A stretch of DNA of 64,000 nucleotides from Leptospiraceae bacterium (GCA_024233875.1 JACKPB010000004.1:326254-390253); one strand, 5' to 3'; counted from the stretch's first letter, positions 55,340 to 64,000 are shown. Made by a program: numbers and translations. Notes: generated by a model not told the origin, from the sequence alone.

Positions 55340-55738
55340 ATGAGTTTAACTGATCCAATAGCAGACATGCTAACTAAAATTAGAAATTCCGGTAGGGCGA
55401 AGCACGCTAACTGCCAGTTCCATGGCAGCCGGGTAAAGAAAGCAATTCTTGATATTCTTAAAGATGAAGGATTCATTGCAGACTATCAGGAAACTGTAGA
55501 AAAGAACAAATCTAATATCCAGGTCAATTTGAAATACGATGATACCAAGAAGCATGTAATCAAACAAATTGATCGTGTATCCAGACCCGGTAGAAGGGTC
55601 TACCTGAAAGGTGAAGAAATCAAACCTGTAAAAAGCAATTTAGGGATTTCGATTATTTCAACTTCCAGAGGGATAGTCACTAACAAAAAAGCTATGAAAC
55701 TAAAAATCGGAGGGGAGGTAATCTGCGTAGTTTCTTAA
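55340..55738 (+). CDS. rpsH: 30S ribosomal protein S8
   Basis: 132 residues. N-terminal DPIADMLTKIRN and the C-terminal ISTSRGIVTNKKA motif are conserved. It binds 16S helix 21 and often regulates the spc block in other bacteria. Confidence 0.97.
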   Translation: MSLTDPIADMLTKIRNSGRAKHANCQFHGSRVKKAILDILKDEGFIADYQETVEKNKSNIQVNLKYDDTKKHVIKQIDRVSRPGRRVYLKGEEIKPVKSNLGISIISTSRGIVTNKKAMKLKIGGEVICVVS

Positions 55739-55766
55739 TTTTGAAAACTATGTAAGAGAAAGTATT

Positions 55767-56306
55767 ATGTCTAGAGTTGGTAAGAATCCGGTTAAACTAC
55801 CCCCTAAAGTAGAAGCAAAACTAGTAGGGGATAAGATCGAAGTCAAAGGACCTCTCGGTACTCTTCATTCGCCCATTTTCCCCGGTATTGAGATGGAAGT
55901 CCAGGGAGACCTTGTTACTTTTAAAAGAAATATTGATGACAAACAAACTTCTGCCCTTCACGGACTTGTTCGTGCATTGTTCAATAATAATGTAAAAGGT
56001 GTATCTTCCGGTTGGGAGAAAAATTTAGAGATCTTTGGAGTTGGTTATAGAGCTCAGAAAAAAGGCTCCAGTCTTGTCATGAATCTTGGATATTCTCACG
56101 ATGTAACCTACCCTGAACCAGCTGGTATTAAAATTGATGTAACCGACCAATTGAAAATAAAAATTAGCGGTATAGATCGACAGTTAGTGGGACAAGTGGC
56201 AGCAAACATTCGTTCTCTGAAAATGCCCGAACCTTACAAAGGCAAGGGAATCAAATATGCAAATGAGAATATTAGAAGAAAAGCCGGAAAAACAGGTAAA
56301 AAATAA
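55767..56306 (+). CDS. rplF: 50S ribosomal protein L6
   Basis: 179 residues, two duplicated domains. The end PEPYKGKGIKYANENIRRKAGKTGKK is the usual RNA-binding tail. It lies near the factor-binding site. Confidence 0.97.
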   Translation: MSRVGKNPVKLPPKVEAKLVGDKIEVKGPLGTLHSPIFPGIEMEVQGDLVTFKRNIDDKQTSALHGLVRALFNNNVKGVSSGWEKNLEIFGVGYRAQKKGSSLVMNLGYSHDVTYPEPAGIKIDVTDQLKIKISGIDRQLVGQVAANIRSLKMPEPYKGKGIKYANENIRRKAGKTGKK

Positions 56307-56309
56307 GCC

Positions 56310-56678
56310 ATGATTAACAAAAATAAAACGAGAGAAAAACAACTTAGAAGGGCAGAAAGGATCCGTTACAAATTAAAGAAAAATACGGATCGTCCCAGAC
56401 TGGTTTTGAACAAGACAAATCGTTACATAACAGTTCAAATCATAGATGATTCAAAGGGAAATACCCTTGCTGCAGCCTCTACTTCCGAGAAAGATTTTCC
56501 TATTAAATCTTTTTCCAGAAAAAACAAAAACTCCGCTCAGGAATTAGGAAAAATAATTGCTGAGAGAGCTAAGAGTAAGGGAATCGCAAGAGTAAAATTA
56601 GATAGATCCGGATCGATATTCCATGGAAATATCGCATCCTTTGCAGAATCAGCTAGAGAGGGAGGCCTTGAATTCTAA
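56310..56678 (+). CDS. rplR: 50S ribosomal protein L18
   Basis: 122 residues with a basic start (KTREKQLRRAERIRYKLKKN) and the GGLEF end. It binds 5S rRNA with L5. Its stop overlaps the rpsE start by one base. Confidence 0.96.
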   Translation: MINKNKTREKQLRRAERIRYKLKKNTDRPRLVLNKTNRYITVQIIDDSKGNTLAAASTSEKDFPIKSFSRKNKNSAQELGKIIAERAKSKGIARVKLDRSGSIFHGNIASFAESAREGGLEF

Positions 56679-57193
56679 TGGCATATAATGAAGAAGAAAC
56701 AAAAGAGTTTACTGAAAAAGTTGTAAAGATCGATAGAGTTGCTAAAGTAGTCAAGGGTGGAAGAAGGTTCTCTTTCAATGCTCTGACTGTGGTGGGCGAT
56801 TCTAAGCATAGAGTCGGTATTGGATTTGGAAAAGCAAATGAAGTTCCTGATGCGATTCGTAAATCTATCGAATCAGCGAAAAAAGGTATGTCCACAATCA
56901 ATGTTGTAGGACACACTATACCCCATGAAGTAGTTGGTAAATTCAAATCCGCAAGAGTTCTCCTCAAGCCGGCTTCTCCAGGAACTGGAATCATTGCCGG
57001 AGAGTCTGTTCGTTCCGTTGTTGAGAAAGTAGGGATTCAGGACATTCTATCCAAATCCTACGGTTCAGGAAACCCTCTCAATATCGTTAAAGCAACATAC
57101 GATGCATTGAAACAACTCGAAACCCCTGTAATGGTAGCTAAGAAGAGAGGGATCTCTTTGAAAAAGCTTTTCGGTCAGGAAGAGTTAAACTAG
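56678..57193 (+). CDS. rpsE: 30S ribosomal protein S5
   Basis: 171 residues. The RRFSFNALTVVGDSKHRVGIGFGKA motif (about 29-53) and ASPGTGIIAG are conserved. S5 helps mRNA unwinding and decoding accuracy. Confidence 0.97.
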   Translation: MAYNEEETKEFTEKVVKIDRVAKVVKGGRRFSFNALTVVGDSKHRVGIGFGKANEVPDAIRKSIESAKKGMSTINVVGHTIPHEVVGKFKSARVLLKPASPGTGIIAGESVRSVVEKVGIQDILSKSYGSGNPLNIVKATYDALKQLETPVMVAKKRGISLKKLFGQEELN

Positions 57194-57203
57194 AAGGTAA
57201 GAT

Positions 57204-57383
57204 ATGGAAAAGGTGAAAGTAACTCAAGTCAGAAGTCAGATAGGGACTATACCCAAACATCGCAAAACTTTGAAAGCTTTAGGGCTGGGAAGAATTGGCA
57301 AAGAAAGAGTCCATACGAAATCTCCTGTTTTAGACGGAATGATCCGACAGGTTGGATATCTATTAAAAGTAGAGAAGGTTTGA
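57204..57383 (+). CDS. rpmD: 50S ribosomal protein L30
   Basis: A 59-residue protein read directly between rpsE and rplO: it starts MEKVKVTQVRSQIGTIPKH and has LKALGLGRIGKERVH, the L30 fold. AAGG precedes the ATG. The gene is short enough to be missed by a length cutoff but is in the exact place expected in spc operons. Confidence 0.95.
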   Translation: MEKVKVTQVRSQIGTIPKHRKTLKALGLGRIGKERVHTKSPVLDGMIRQVGYLLKVEKV

Positions 57384-57387
57384 AGCA

Positions 57388-57930
57388 ATGACCAAAAGAA
57401 AAACATCAAATCGAGTGAAACGTTCTGACCTAGCAGGTGGAACCAGAAAGAAAAGAGAAAAATCACCTTCTGATATGTCCAACTTGGTTGCTTTACCCGC
57501 AGGAGCTAAAAAAGAAGCCAATCGTGTGGGAAGAGGACCGGGTTCCGGAAATGGAACTACAGCCGGAAGAGGACAGAAAGGTCAAAAAGCAAGAGCTTCC
57601 AGTATGAGACGCGGATTTGAAGGTGGTCAGATGAGACTTGCCCTGAGAATTCCAAAGCGTGGATTTAGAAATATTTTCTCCGTATACTTCCAGCCTGTGA
57701 ATCTGGGGATCATTGAAAAAATTGGTCTTACAGGAGAAATCACTCCTGAGATTCTTGAATCCAAGGGTCTTATCAAGAGTTCCAAAGAGAAAGTAAAAGT
57801 TCTGGGAACCGGAGAATTGAAAAAATCCATAAATATTGTAGCCGATGCATTTTCGAAATCCGCTGAAGAAAAAATTCAAAAAGCAGGCGGAACTTTCACT
57901 TTGAGAAAAGTGGAAAAGGTAGCTAATTAA
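57388..57930 (+). CDS. rplO: 50S ribosomal protein L15
   Basis: 180 residues, longer than the ~145 of E. coli, because of a basic N-terminal extension of about 30 residues before the conserved VGRGPGSGNGTTAGRGQKGQ segment. If translation starts instead at Met30 (57475), the length is normal. L15 is a late 50S assembly protein. Confidence 0.95.
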   Translation: MTKRKTSNRVKRSDLAGGTRKKREKSPSDMSNLVALPAGAKKEANRVGRGPGSGNGTTAGRGQKGQKARASSMRRGFEGGQMRLALRIPKRGFRNIFSVYFQPVNLGIIEKIGLTGEITPEILESKGLIKSSKEKVKVLGTGELKKSINIVADAFSKSAEEKIQKAGGTFTLRKVEKVAN

Positions 57931-57935
57931 TCGGT

Positions 57936-59318
57936 ATGATATCAGTTCTATCCAATATTTTCAAAATACCCGAACTCAGAAGTAAGATTCTCTTCACTGT
58001 AACTATGTTACTTCTATTTAGAATGGGAACCCATGTTACCATTCCCGGCATCAACAGTTTGGTTATAGCTGATATCGGATTGGATTCTGAGTCAGCGAAA
58101 GGTTTTCTGGGTATGGTTGACCTCTTTGCGGGTGGAGCTCTATTGAAATTCTCCATATTCGCTTTGGGTATCATGCCCTATATCTCTTCCTCTATCATCA
58201 TGCAATTGGTCATGGTACTGATTCCCTCCCTTCAAAAACTCCAGAAGGAAGGGGAAGAGGGAAGAAAAAAGATTACCCAATACACTAAATTTGGAACTAT
58301 CATTCTTTGTGGCATTCAGAGCATTGCAGTTGTCTTTCTAGCCAAAAGCTGGTCTACAGGAACTGCAACTTCACCTGCAAAGTATCCCGGTTTGATAGAT
58401 CAGGGCATTGACAATTTGTTTGTTCCTCTGGGGATTCTGACCATCACTACAGGAACTATGCTTCTGATGTGGATGGGTGAGCAGATAACAGAAAGAGGTA
58501 TCGGAAATGGTATTTCTTTGATCATCTTTGCCGGAATCATAGGTAGAATGCCGGAAGCTTTGAAGCAACTATTCACTACTGATAAAAATGATCCACTTTC
58601 AATTCTTGTGCTATTCGTTATCTTCATCCTCCTGATTGCATTTACAATCGTATTGACTCAGGGTGTTCGAAAAGTGCCTTTGCAGTATGGCAAACAAATG
58701 GTCGGAAGGAAGATGGTTCAAGCCAAGAGTCAGAGTATACCTTTCAAGGTCAATGGAGCCAATGTGATGCCAATCATATTCGCATCCTCTTTGATTCTCT
58801 TCCCACAAACCATAGTTCAGACGCTTTCTTCAAATAGTGAACCCTGGGCGGGATGGGCAGTCATTCTTGATTTCTTCAATCCTTTCTCTGTATATTGGTA
58901 CAGAGCGATGTTTTATTTCATTGTTTATACTGGATTGATCATATTCTTTGCATACTTTTACACTGCTATCCTTTTCAATCCCGGTGAGTTAGCAGAGAAC
59001 TTGAAAAAGTATGGTGGATTCATTCCATCTATTCGACCGGGCAGTCATACAAAAGAGTATATAGAAAAAGTCTTGAATCGTATCACACTCCCCGGGGCTA
59101 TTTTCCTGGCTGGATTGGCTCTGGCTCCGTATTTGATTATCAAATTACTCAATATGGGTAGCAATTCCGGTGGAGGTGCACTGATCTATACTTTTGGTGG
59201 AACATCTCTTCTTATTATGGTAGGGGTTGCTCTGGAGACTTTGAAACAGATTGAAGCACAACTCATCATGAGAAATTATGATGGATTTATGAAAAAATCA
59301 AAAATAAGAGGTAGATGA
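57936..59318 (+). CDS. secY: Protein translocase subunit SecY
   Basis: 460 residues with ten membrane helices. The first loop MGTHVTIPGIN, plug-helix region GGALLKFSIFALGIMPYISSSIIMQL and the C-terminal loop KYGGFIPSIRPG are standard. SecY forms the protein-conducting channel with SecE and SecG. Its stop overlaps the adk start. Confidence 0.98.
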   Translation: MISVLSNIFKIPELRSKILFTVTMLLLFRMGTHVTIPGINSLVIADIGLDSESAKGFLGMVDLFAGGALLKFSIFALGIMPYISSSIIMQLVMVLIPSLQKLQKEGEEGRKKITQYTKFGTIILCGIQSIAVVFLAKSWSTGTATSPAKYPGLIDQGIDNLFVPLGILTITTGTMLLMWMGEQITERGIGNGISLIIFAGIIGRMPEALKQLFTTDKNDPLSILVLFVIFILLIAFTIVLTQGVRKVPLQYGKQMVGRKMVQAKSQSIPFKVNGANVMPIIFASSLILFPQTIVQTLSSNSEPWAGWAVILDFFNPFSVYWYRAMFYFIVYTGLIIFFAYFYTAILFNPGELAENLKKYGGFIPSIRPGSHTKEYIEKVLNRITLPGAIFLAGLALAPYLIIKLLNMGSNSGGGALIYTFGGTSLLIMVGVALETLKQIEAQLIMRNYDGFMKKSKIRGR

Positions 59319-59881
59319 TGAATCGTTTGATTTTTATGGGTCCTCCCGGGGCCGGTAAGGGAACTCAGGCAAAAGTAATTTGCAATGAGATAAAAATCCC
59401 ACAGGTTTCAACAGGTGATATCCTACGGGCAGCTATTCAAAATGGTACCGAAATGGGACTTAAGGCAAAAAAATTCATGGATGCAGGGGATCTGGTTCCT
59501 GATGAAGTAGTCATTGGAATCATAAAAGATCGTTTGGCAGAGGCAGACTGTAAAAATGGATTTTTATTAGATGGATTTCCCAGAACGATTGAACAGGCTA
59601 AAGCACTGGACAGTCTCTTGAAAGATATTGGAATATCCTTACACGCTGTTATCAATATTGCAGTTCCTGACGAAGAGCTTTTGAAACGTTTGTTGGAAAG
59701 AGCTAAGATCGAGGGAAGAGCAGATGATAATGAAGAAACAATTAAAAATCGTTTGGTGAATTATAATAACAAAACACTACCTCTTTTGGACTATTATAAA
59801 CAAACCGGGCTATTGAAAGAAATTGATGGAATGGGAACAGTAGAAAAAATTACCACTTTAATTAAAGAGGTCATAAAATAA
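59315..59881 (+). CDS. adk: Adenylate kinase
   Basis: 188 residues, the short-lid type without a zinc lid. P-loop GPPGAGKGT (about 9-17), DGFPRT and the RLxxR-like ERAKIEGRADDN region are present. It keeps AMP, ADP and ATP in equilibrium. Starts at 59315 within the secY stop; an ATG one codon later is also possible. Confidence 0.97.
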   Translation: MMNRLIFMGPPGAGKGTQAKVICNEIKIPQVSTGDILRAAIQNGTEMGLKAKKFMDAGDLVPDEVVIGIIKDRLAEADCKNGFLLDGFPRTIEQAKALDSLLKDIGISLHAVINIAVPDEELLKRLLERAKIEGRADDNEETIKNRLVNYNNKTLPLLDYYKQTGLLKEIDGMGTVEKITTLIKEVIK

Positions 59882-59882
59882 T

Positions 59883-60101
59883 ATGGCAAAAGAAGAGGCT
59901 ATAACCGTCGATGGTATCGTGATGGAACCTCTACCTAATGCTATGTTTCGAGTAGAATTAGAAAGCGGTCATAAAATTCTGGCTCATATCTCGGGAAAGA
60001 TGAGAATGCATTACATTCGTATCTTACCGGGAGATAAAGTAACAGTGGAACTATCCCCTTATGATTTAACTAAGGGAAGAATTACTTATAGGAAAAAGTA
60101 G
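59883..60101 (+). CDS. infA: Translation initiation factor IF-1
   Basis: 72 residues, OB fold. The EEAITVDGIVMEPLPNAMFRVEL start and RITYRKK end match IF-1. It blocks the A site during initiation. Located between adk and rpmJ; no map gene is present between them. Confidence 0.97.
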   Translation: MAKEEAITVDGIVMEPLPNAMFRVELESGHKILAHISGKMRMHYIRILPGDKVTVELSPYDLTKGRITYRKK

Positions 60102-60109
60102 GAAGCAGA

Positions 60110-60223
60110 ATGAAAGTTAGAACTTCGGTAAAGAAAATTTGTAGTAGCTGCAAAGTGATACGAAGAAAAAACATTATTCGTGTGATTTGCACAAACCCAA
60201 AACATAAACAGAGGCAAAGATAA
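60110..60223 (+). CDS. rpmJ: 50S ribosomal protein L36
   Basis: A 37-residue protein read between infA and rpsM. MKVRTSVKKICSSCKVIRRK has the zinc-ligand Cys pair 11/14; the third Cys and the His are in the RVICTNPKHKQRQR end. It stops at TAA (60221-60223) directly before rpsM. Too short for most length cutoffs. Confidence 0.96.
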   Translation: MKVRTSVKKICSSCKVIRRKNIIRVICTNPKHKQRQR

Positions 60224-60601
60224 ATGGCAAGGTTTGCGGGTATAGATATCCCTAGAGAAAAGAGAATTGTTGTAGGTTTAACTTACATTTTTGGAATCGG
60301 ACGCTCATCTTCAGAATCAATTCTGAAGAAGGCCGGAGTAGAGGAAGGAATTCGAGTTAAAGATCTCAATGAAAGTCAGGAAGCCGCCATTAGAAAAGTT
60401 CTGGAAGAAGGTCTTGTTCTGGAAGGTGATTTACGATCTGAAATCAATTTGAATATCAAACGATTGATGGATATTGGATGTTATCGGGGACTTCGCCACC
60501 GTAGAGGATTGCCAGTGAATGGACAGAGAACCAGGACAAACGCTAGAACTCGTAAGGGTGTTAAGAAAACTGTTGCGAACAAAAAGAAAGCAACAAAATA
60601 A
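60224..60601 (+). CDS. rpsM: 30S ribosomal protein S13
   Basis: 125 residues. Conserved RFAGIDIPREKRIVVGLTYIFGIG start and RHRRGLPVNGQRTRTNARTRKG end with a basic tail that reaches the tRNA. Starts right after the rpmJ stop. Confidence 0.97.
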   Translation: MARFAGIDIPREKRIVVGLTYIFGIGRSSSESILKKAGVEEGIRVKDLNESQEAAIRKVLEEGLVLEGDLRSEINLNIKRLMDIGCYRGLRHRRGLPVNGQRTRTNARTRKGVKKTVANKKKATK

Positions 60602-60620
60602 TTGATGGTAGATAGGAATT

Positions 60621-61022
60621 ATGGCTGAAAAAGATAAAAAAGGGAAAAAAGTAAAAAAGAGAGAGAAGAAGAACGTTCCGCGAGGAAAGGTCTATATCCA
60701 GGCTTCATTCAACAATACAATCGTCACAGTCACAGACATGGCGGGCAACGTATTGTCCTGGTCTTCTTCAGGATTGATGGCTTTTAGAGGTTCCAAAAAG
60801 TCCACTCCATATGCAGCACAGGTAGCTGCGGCAAATGCTGCCGAGAAAGCGATTGATATTGCCGGTCTGAAGGAAGTTGATGTTATGGTTTCCGGTCCGG
60901 GAATTGGAAGGGAATCAGCCATACGATCTCTTTCTACTAAAGGTTTATCCATTAAAATCATTAAGGATATAACTCCTTTACCGCACAACGGTTGTCGCCC
61001 AAGAAAAAGAAGAAGAGTTTAA
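60621..61022 (+). CDS. rpsK: 30S ribosomal protein S11
   Basis: 133 residues with a Lys-rich N-terminal extension of about 20 residues, then FNNTIVTVTDMAGNVLSWSSSG and the TPLPHNGCRPRKRRRV end. S11 lies in the 30S platform. Confidence 0.97.
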   Translation: MAEKDKKGKKVKKREKKNVPRGKVYIQASFNNTIVTVTDMAGNVLSWSSSGLMAFRGSKKSTPYAAQVAAANAAEKAIDIAGLKEVDVMVSGPGIGRESAIRSLSTKGLSIKIIKDITPLPHNGCRPRKRRRV

Positions 61023-61038
61023 CGGAGAATAGTACCAG

Positions 61039-61671
61039 ATGGCTAGATATACAGGACCAGTTTGTAAACTTTGTAGAAGAGAAGGATTGAAGCTTTTTTT
61101 AAAAGGAAGTCGTTGTCTGAATAAGGACAAATGTAGCTTTGAAGACAGAAAGGCTCCTCCGGGATTGCCTCCCAAGAAAAAAGGGAAACAATCTGAATAC
61201 TCTTTGCAGTTGAGAGAAAAGCAGAAAGTTAAAAGAATTTATGGAGTTCTGGAAAAACAATTCCGGGACTATTTTGAAAAGGCCAATAATACTGATGGTA
61301 TCACAGGCGAGGTTTTATTACAGCTTCTGGAAAGAAGACTCGACAATGTAGTCTATCGTATGGGATTTGCTTCCTCAAGAGCTCAGTCCAGGTCATTCAT
61401 TTCCCAGGGACATATTTTGGTCAATGGTGTGAGAGTGGATATCTCTTCCTATCAGACAAAAATAGGAGATGTTGTTTCTATTCAGGAAAAATTCAAAAAG
61501 AGTTCCATGATTGAGCAAAATGTTCAATTCTCTCAGTCATTGAATCGAAATCCATCCTGGGTAACTACAGATTTTCCAAATCTATCAGGTGAAATCACAT
61601 CTCTACCTCTGAGAGAGCATATTGATCTTCCGATCAAAGAGCAAGTGATAGTTGAGTTGTATTCCAAGTAA
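61039..61671 (+). CDS. rpsD: 30S ribosomal protein S4
   Basis: 210 residues. The N-terminal CKLCRREG and C-terminal CSFEDRK carry Cys residues (9, 12, 26, 33) able to bind zinc, a form present in many bacteria. S4 is a primary 16S-binding protein with an S4 RNA-binding fold (about 98-160). Confidence 0.97.
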   Translation: MARYTGPVCKLCRREGLKLFLKGSRCLNKDKCSFEDRKAPPGLPPKKKGKQSEYSLQLREKQKVKRIYGVLEKQFRDYFEKANNTDGITGEVLLQLLERRLDNVVYRMGFASSRAQSRSFISQGHILVNGVRVDISSYQTKIGDVVSIQEKFKKSSMIEQNVQFSQSLNRNPSWVTTDFPNLSGEITSLPLREHIDLPIKEQVIVELYSK

Positions 61672-61693
61672 CTAGTTTTGAAGGATAATAGCA

Positions 61694-62671
61694 TTGTCGC
61701 ATAAGAATCTATTAAAAGGCTTTAAAAGACCAAGAAAGGTTGAATATACCACCGAGGTGAATACACCTAATTACGGAAAGTTTGTAGCAGAACCATTTGA
61801 ACGTGGTTTTGCTACTACTGTAGGTAATTCTCTACGAAGAACTCTCATGTCCTCTATCGAGGGATCTGCTATCTCAGCTATTCGGATAGAAGGGGTAACG
61901 CATGAATTTTCTTTTATGGATGGAGTGGTTGAAGACGTTTCCCGTATTATTTTGAATCTGAAACAGGTAAGAATTAAATATGAACCTGAGGACAAAGATC
62001 AAAGTAAAGTAGTTCATATTGAGCTGAAAGGTGCAGGACAATTTCGTGCAGGAGATTTAGCTGTTGATTCTTCAATTGAGATTATGAACCCTGATCTTTT
62101 GATCGCCACTTTGAATGAAGATGCAAATTTAATTATGGACATCGAAATTCAGAGAGGAAAAGGTTATTTTCCGGCAGAAGAAAAGAAGAAAGAAATTGAA
62201 ATATTGGGAACTATCCCTATTGACTCTCTTTATTCACCTGTGACTAAGGTGATTTATGAAGTCACTGAAACTAGAATTGCTCAGAGATCCGATTTTGAAA
62301 AATTGACATTGGAAATCTGGACAGATGGGTCAATTTCTCCTGAAGATGCATTGGCACAAGCAGCGAAGATTCTGAAAGAGCACTTAACCATCTTTATCAA
62401 TTTCGAAGAAGAAGTGGAAGAGGAAGAAGATGAACTCGATGAAGCTGATCAGAAATTAAAAGCCTCTCTCTCCAAGCATGTAGAAGAACTAGAACTCTCA
62501 GTTCGATCTTTGAATGTTTTGAGGAGTTTGGAAATCGATTTCATTGGAGATTTGGTGAAGAGAAACGAGGAAGAGCTCACTAAGTCCAGACATTATAGTG
62601 ACCAGAGTCTCTTGGAACTCAAGCAAAAGCTATCCACTCTGGGTTTACAATTTGGTATGAGGGAATTTTAA
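61694..62671 (+). CDS. rpoA: RNA polymerase alpha subunit
   Basis: 325 residues from a TTG at 61694, which has AAGGA 8 nt upstream, while no ATG is in the conserved position. The N-terminal dimerisation domain has RGFATTVGNSLRRTLMSSI; an acidic linker (about 238-255) joins it to the C-terminal domain (RSLNVLRSLEIDFIGDLV) that contacts UP elements and activators. Confidence 0.97.
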   Translation: MSHKNLLKGFKRPRKVEYTTEVNTPNYGKFVAEPFERGFATTVGNSLRRTLMSSIEGSAISAIRIEGVTHEFSFMDGVVEDVSRIILNLKQVRIKYEPEDKDQSKVVHIELKGAGQFRAGDLAVDSSIEIMNPDLLIATLNEDANLIMDIEIQRGKGYFPAEEKKKEIEILGTIPIDSLYSPVTKVIYEVTETRIAQRSDFEKLTLEIWTDGSISPEDALAQAAKILKEHLTIFINFEEEVEEEEDELDEADQKLKASLSKHVEELELSVRSLNVLRSLEIDFIGDLVKRNEEELTKSRHYSDQSLLELKQKLSTLGLQFGMREF

Positions 62672-63157
62672 ATGAACAAGAGAAATAAAGTAAAACAGTT
62701 AAACCGAGATTCAAACCACAGAAAAGCCCTGATCAATAATATGGTCACAAGCCTTTTTGAGCATGAAAGAATTGAGTCTTCCCTTGCAAAAATCAAGGTT
62801 ATTCGTTCTCACGCTGAAAAGCTCATAACAAGAGCTAAAAAGAATCTGGAAGGAATTGAGCCCGAGAAAGCATTGCACAACAAGAGAGAAGTTATGAAAA
62901 AAATTCATGACCGGGAAGTTGTCATTAAGCTTTTTGAAGACATTGCCCCCAGATTTCAGGAAAGAAATGGTGGTTACACAAGAATCTACAAGCTGGTGAA
63001 TCGTGCTTCTGACAATACCGAAATGGGAATTCTTGAACTGACTTCTTTGAAATCTAAAGAAGAGATCAAGGAAGCCAAAAAAGAAAGAAAAGAAAAATTT
63101 GAAAAACAAAAAGAAGAGAGAAAGAAGTCCAGAGAGTCTTCTAAGAAAGCTTCTTAA
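62672..63157 (+). CDS. rplQ: 50S ribosomal protein L17
   Basis: 161 residues; the first ~120 match L17 (NRDSNHRKALINNMVTSLFEHERI). The remaining ~40 form a Lys/Glu-rich charged tail not seen in E. coli, as in several spirochaetes. Starts 1 nt after the rpoA stop and ends the operon. Confidence 0.96.
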   Translation: MNKRNKVKQLNRDSNHRKALINNMVTSLFEHERIESSLAKIKVIRSHAEKLITRAKKNLEGIEPEKALHNKREVMKKIHDREVVIKLFEDIAPRFQERNGGYTRIYKLVNRASDNTEMGILELTSLKSKEEIKEAKKERKEKFEKQKEERKKSRESSKKAS

Positions 63158-63166
63158 TTTTTTTTT
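63142..63166 (+). terminator. Rho-independent terminator of the ribosomal operon
   Basis: TAAGAA and TTCTTA form a short AT-rich stem with a 3-nt loop that overlaps the rplQ stop, followed one base later by nine T residues. The stem is weak, but the T run and position fit the end of the operon. Confidence 0.5.
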
Positions 63167-63249
63167 CCATTTTTACAAATTATCCTTTTCTATCCTTACC
63201 CGATTCATAATCTGTTTTTCTAAAATTATGACTCCGGGTAAGGGATTAC

Positions 63250-63732
63250 ATGTCAAACATCAACTCAGAAACAATTCAAAAATTCTACACTTCCTTCTCT
63301 TCCAAAAACATAGATGCAATGCTCGAATGCTATGCTGAAACTATAGTTTTTGAAGATCCTGTCTTTGGTCAGTTGAAAGGAAATACTGCCAAAGCTATGT
63401 GGAGAATGTTGATCGAAAGAAGTACGGATCTAAGCTTAACATTTTCAGGGGTTGAGGCGGATGAGACTACAGGTAGAGCGGATTGGACTGCTGTCTATCC
63501 CTTTAGCAAGACAGGTCGAACCATAACAAATCAAATTCATGCAGAATTTACCTTTCAGGATGGCAGAATCGTCACCCATAAGGATCATTTCAATTTATGG
63601 AAATGGGCTGGAATGGCTTTGGGTTGGAAAGGTTATGTGTTGGGATTTTCGTCTGTGATTCAGGACAAAATCAAGAAAGAAGCTAAATCAGGGCTGGAAC
63701 TCTATATGAAGCGAAAAAAGATCCAACCCTGA
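63250..63732 (+). CDS. NTF2/SnoaL-like protein
   Basis: 160 residues, cytoplasmic. The N-terminal TIQKFYTSFSSKNIDAMLECYAETIVFEDPVFG (about 8-40) is typical of the SnoaL-like cone fold. Such proteins act as isomerases, hydrolases or ligand carriers, and no catalytic residue set can be picked out here. It starts 92 nt after rplQ, beyond the terminator. Confidence 0.75.
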   Translation: MSNINSETIQKFYTSFSSKNIDAMLECYAETIVFEDPVFGQLKGNTAKAMWRMLIERSTDLSLTFSGVEADETTGRADWTAVYPFSKTGRTITNQIHAEFTFQDGRIVTHKDHFNLWKWAGMALGWKGYVLGFSSVIQDKIKKEAKSGLELYMKRKKIQP

Positions 63733-63748
63733 GACTTTTACTCTAAAA

Positions 63749-64000
63749 TCAATGTCTGGCTAATTTATCCTGGATGCGAATGATCATTTCTTCACCATTC
63801 GCTCCATTCACAACAACTTCATAGGCAGCTGTGAGAACAGGATACTTATCAAAATCCAAACGAATTAGGTTTGGAATCATCTGAAGTCCGAAGCTACCTG
63901 TGGTGATTTTCTTCGGTTTGGTTCCTGAAGTCACAACATCGTATCCATACTTTCGATCATGACTGTCATATCCAAAACAGGATTGCATGAAGTCAGTAAG
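63749..64000 (-). CDS. Unknown protein, 5' end beyond the window
   Basis: The frame is open to the edge (the four codons upstream of the Met at 63988 contain no stop), so this is probably the C-terminal ~83 residues of a longer gene. It contains GTKPKKITTGSFGLQMIPNLIRLDF and no motif that I recognise. It converges on the NTF2-like gene with a 16-nt gap. Confidence 0.5.
   Translation of the reverse strand, partial: LTDFMQSCFGYDSHDRKYGYDVVTSGTKPKKITTGSFGLQMIPNLIRLDFDKYPVLTAAYEVVVNGANGEEMIIRIQDKLARH

Noticed and set aside
1..64000. tRNA, rRNA, CRISPR array, prophage or intact insertion sequence
   Set aside because: Reading the intergenic regions showed no tRNA T-loop pattern, spaced repeat array, transposase or phage gene. 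The XerC/D-type recombinase is the chromosomal type, with no attachment site or phage genes beside it.

Overview
The window comes from a spirochaete that looks like Leptospira or a close relative. This is inferred from the moderately AT-rich DNA, the fusion of tuf to the S10-spc-alpha ribosomal operon, leptospira-style lipoproteins and TPR proteins, several hybrid sensor kinases, and a Wzm/Wzt polysaccharide exporter. No search could be run, so the genus is an inference.

Layout. 1-8.4 kb: a partial SGNH hydrolase coupled to a TPR lipoprotein, a XerC/D-type recombinase, a YbbA/YbbP-like ABC pair and unknown proteins. 8.4-10.3 kb: ccmABC-like cytochrome c maturation genes. 10.3-17.5 kb: a mostly minus-strand housekeeping run (Cys-rich repeat protein, TrmH methyltransferase, cysS, folD, a DedA-like fusion protein, an acyl-CoA dehydrogenase, hisE). 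17.5-26.7 kb: a thioredoxin-TPR protein, Wzt/Wzm, a UbiD decarboxylase, an HGSNAT-like membrane protein, an alkylglycerol-monooxygenase-like hydroxylase, an AMP nucleosidase and a frameshifted UbiA-like gene. 26.7-33.4 kb: two hybrid histidine kinases around a rhomboid protease that carries a perfect CIRCE operator. 33.5-38.8 kb: a minus-strand cassette that I read as an MbnP/MbnH-type ('metallo-mystery pair') copper-protein locus, with a Cys/His-rich secreted protein, a lipoprotein, an outer-membrane barrel and a possible broken cupredoxin-like gene. It lies between two diverged direct repeats of about 100 bp. 38.9-47.2 kb: an outer-membrane protein, a 1868-residue Ser/Thr kinase/ATPase/histidine kinase, and a zinc-ribbon protein with a FliM-like N-terminal peptide. 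47.2-63.2 kb: a long structured leader, tuf and 30 translation/transcription genes to rplQ, closed by a terminator. 63.2-64 kb: an NTF2-like protein and a gene running off the edge.

How the parts connect. CcmABC would supply haem for c-type cytochromes, and the MbnH-like protein, with two CxxCH motifs, is a likely client. Two of the three hybrid kinases lie within a few kilobases of the copper-type cassette, one on each side, and one 11-mer is shared between the mbnP upstream region and the upstream region of the third kinase; a signalling link is only a hypothesis. The rhomboid gene should be under HrcA heat-shock control if the genome encodes HrcA. No tRNA, rRNA, CRISPR array or intact insertion sequence was seen.
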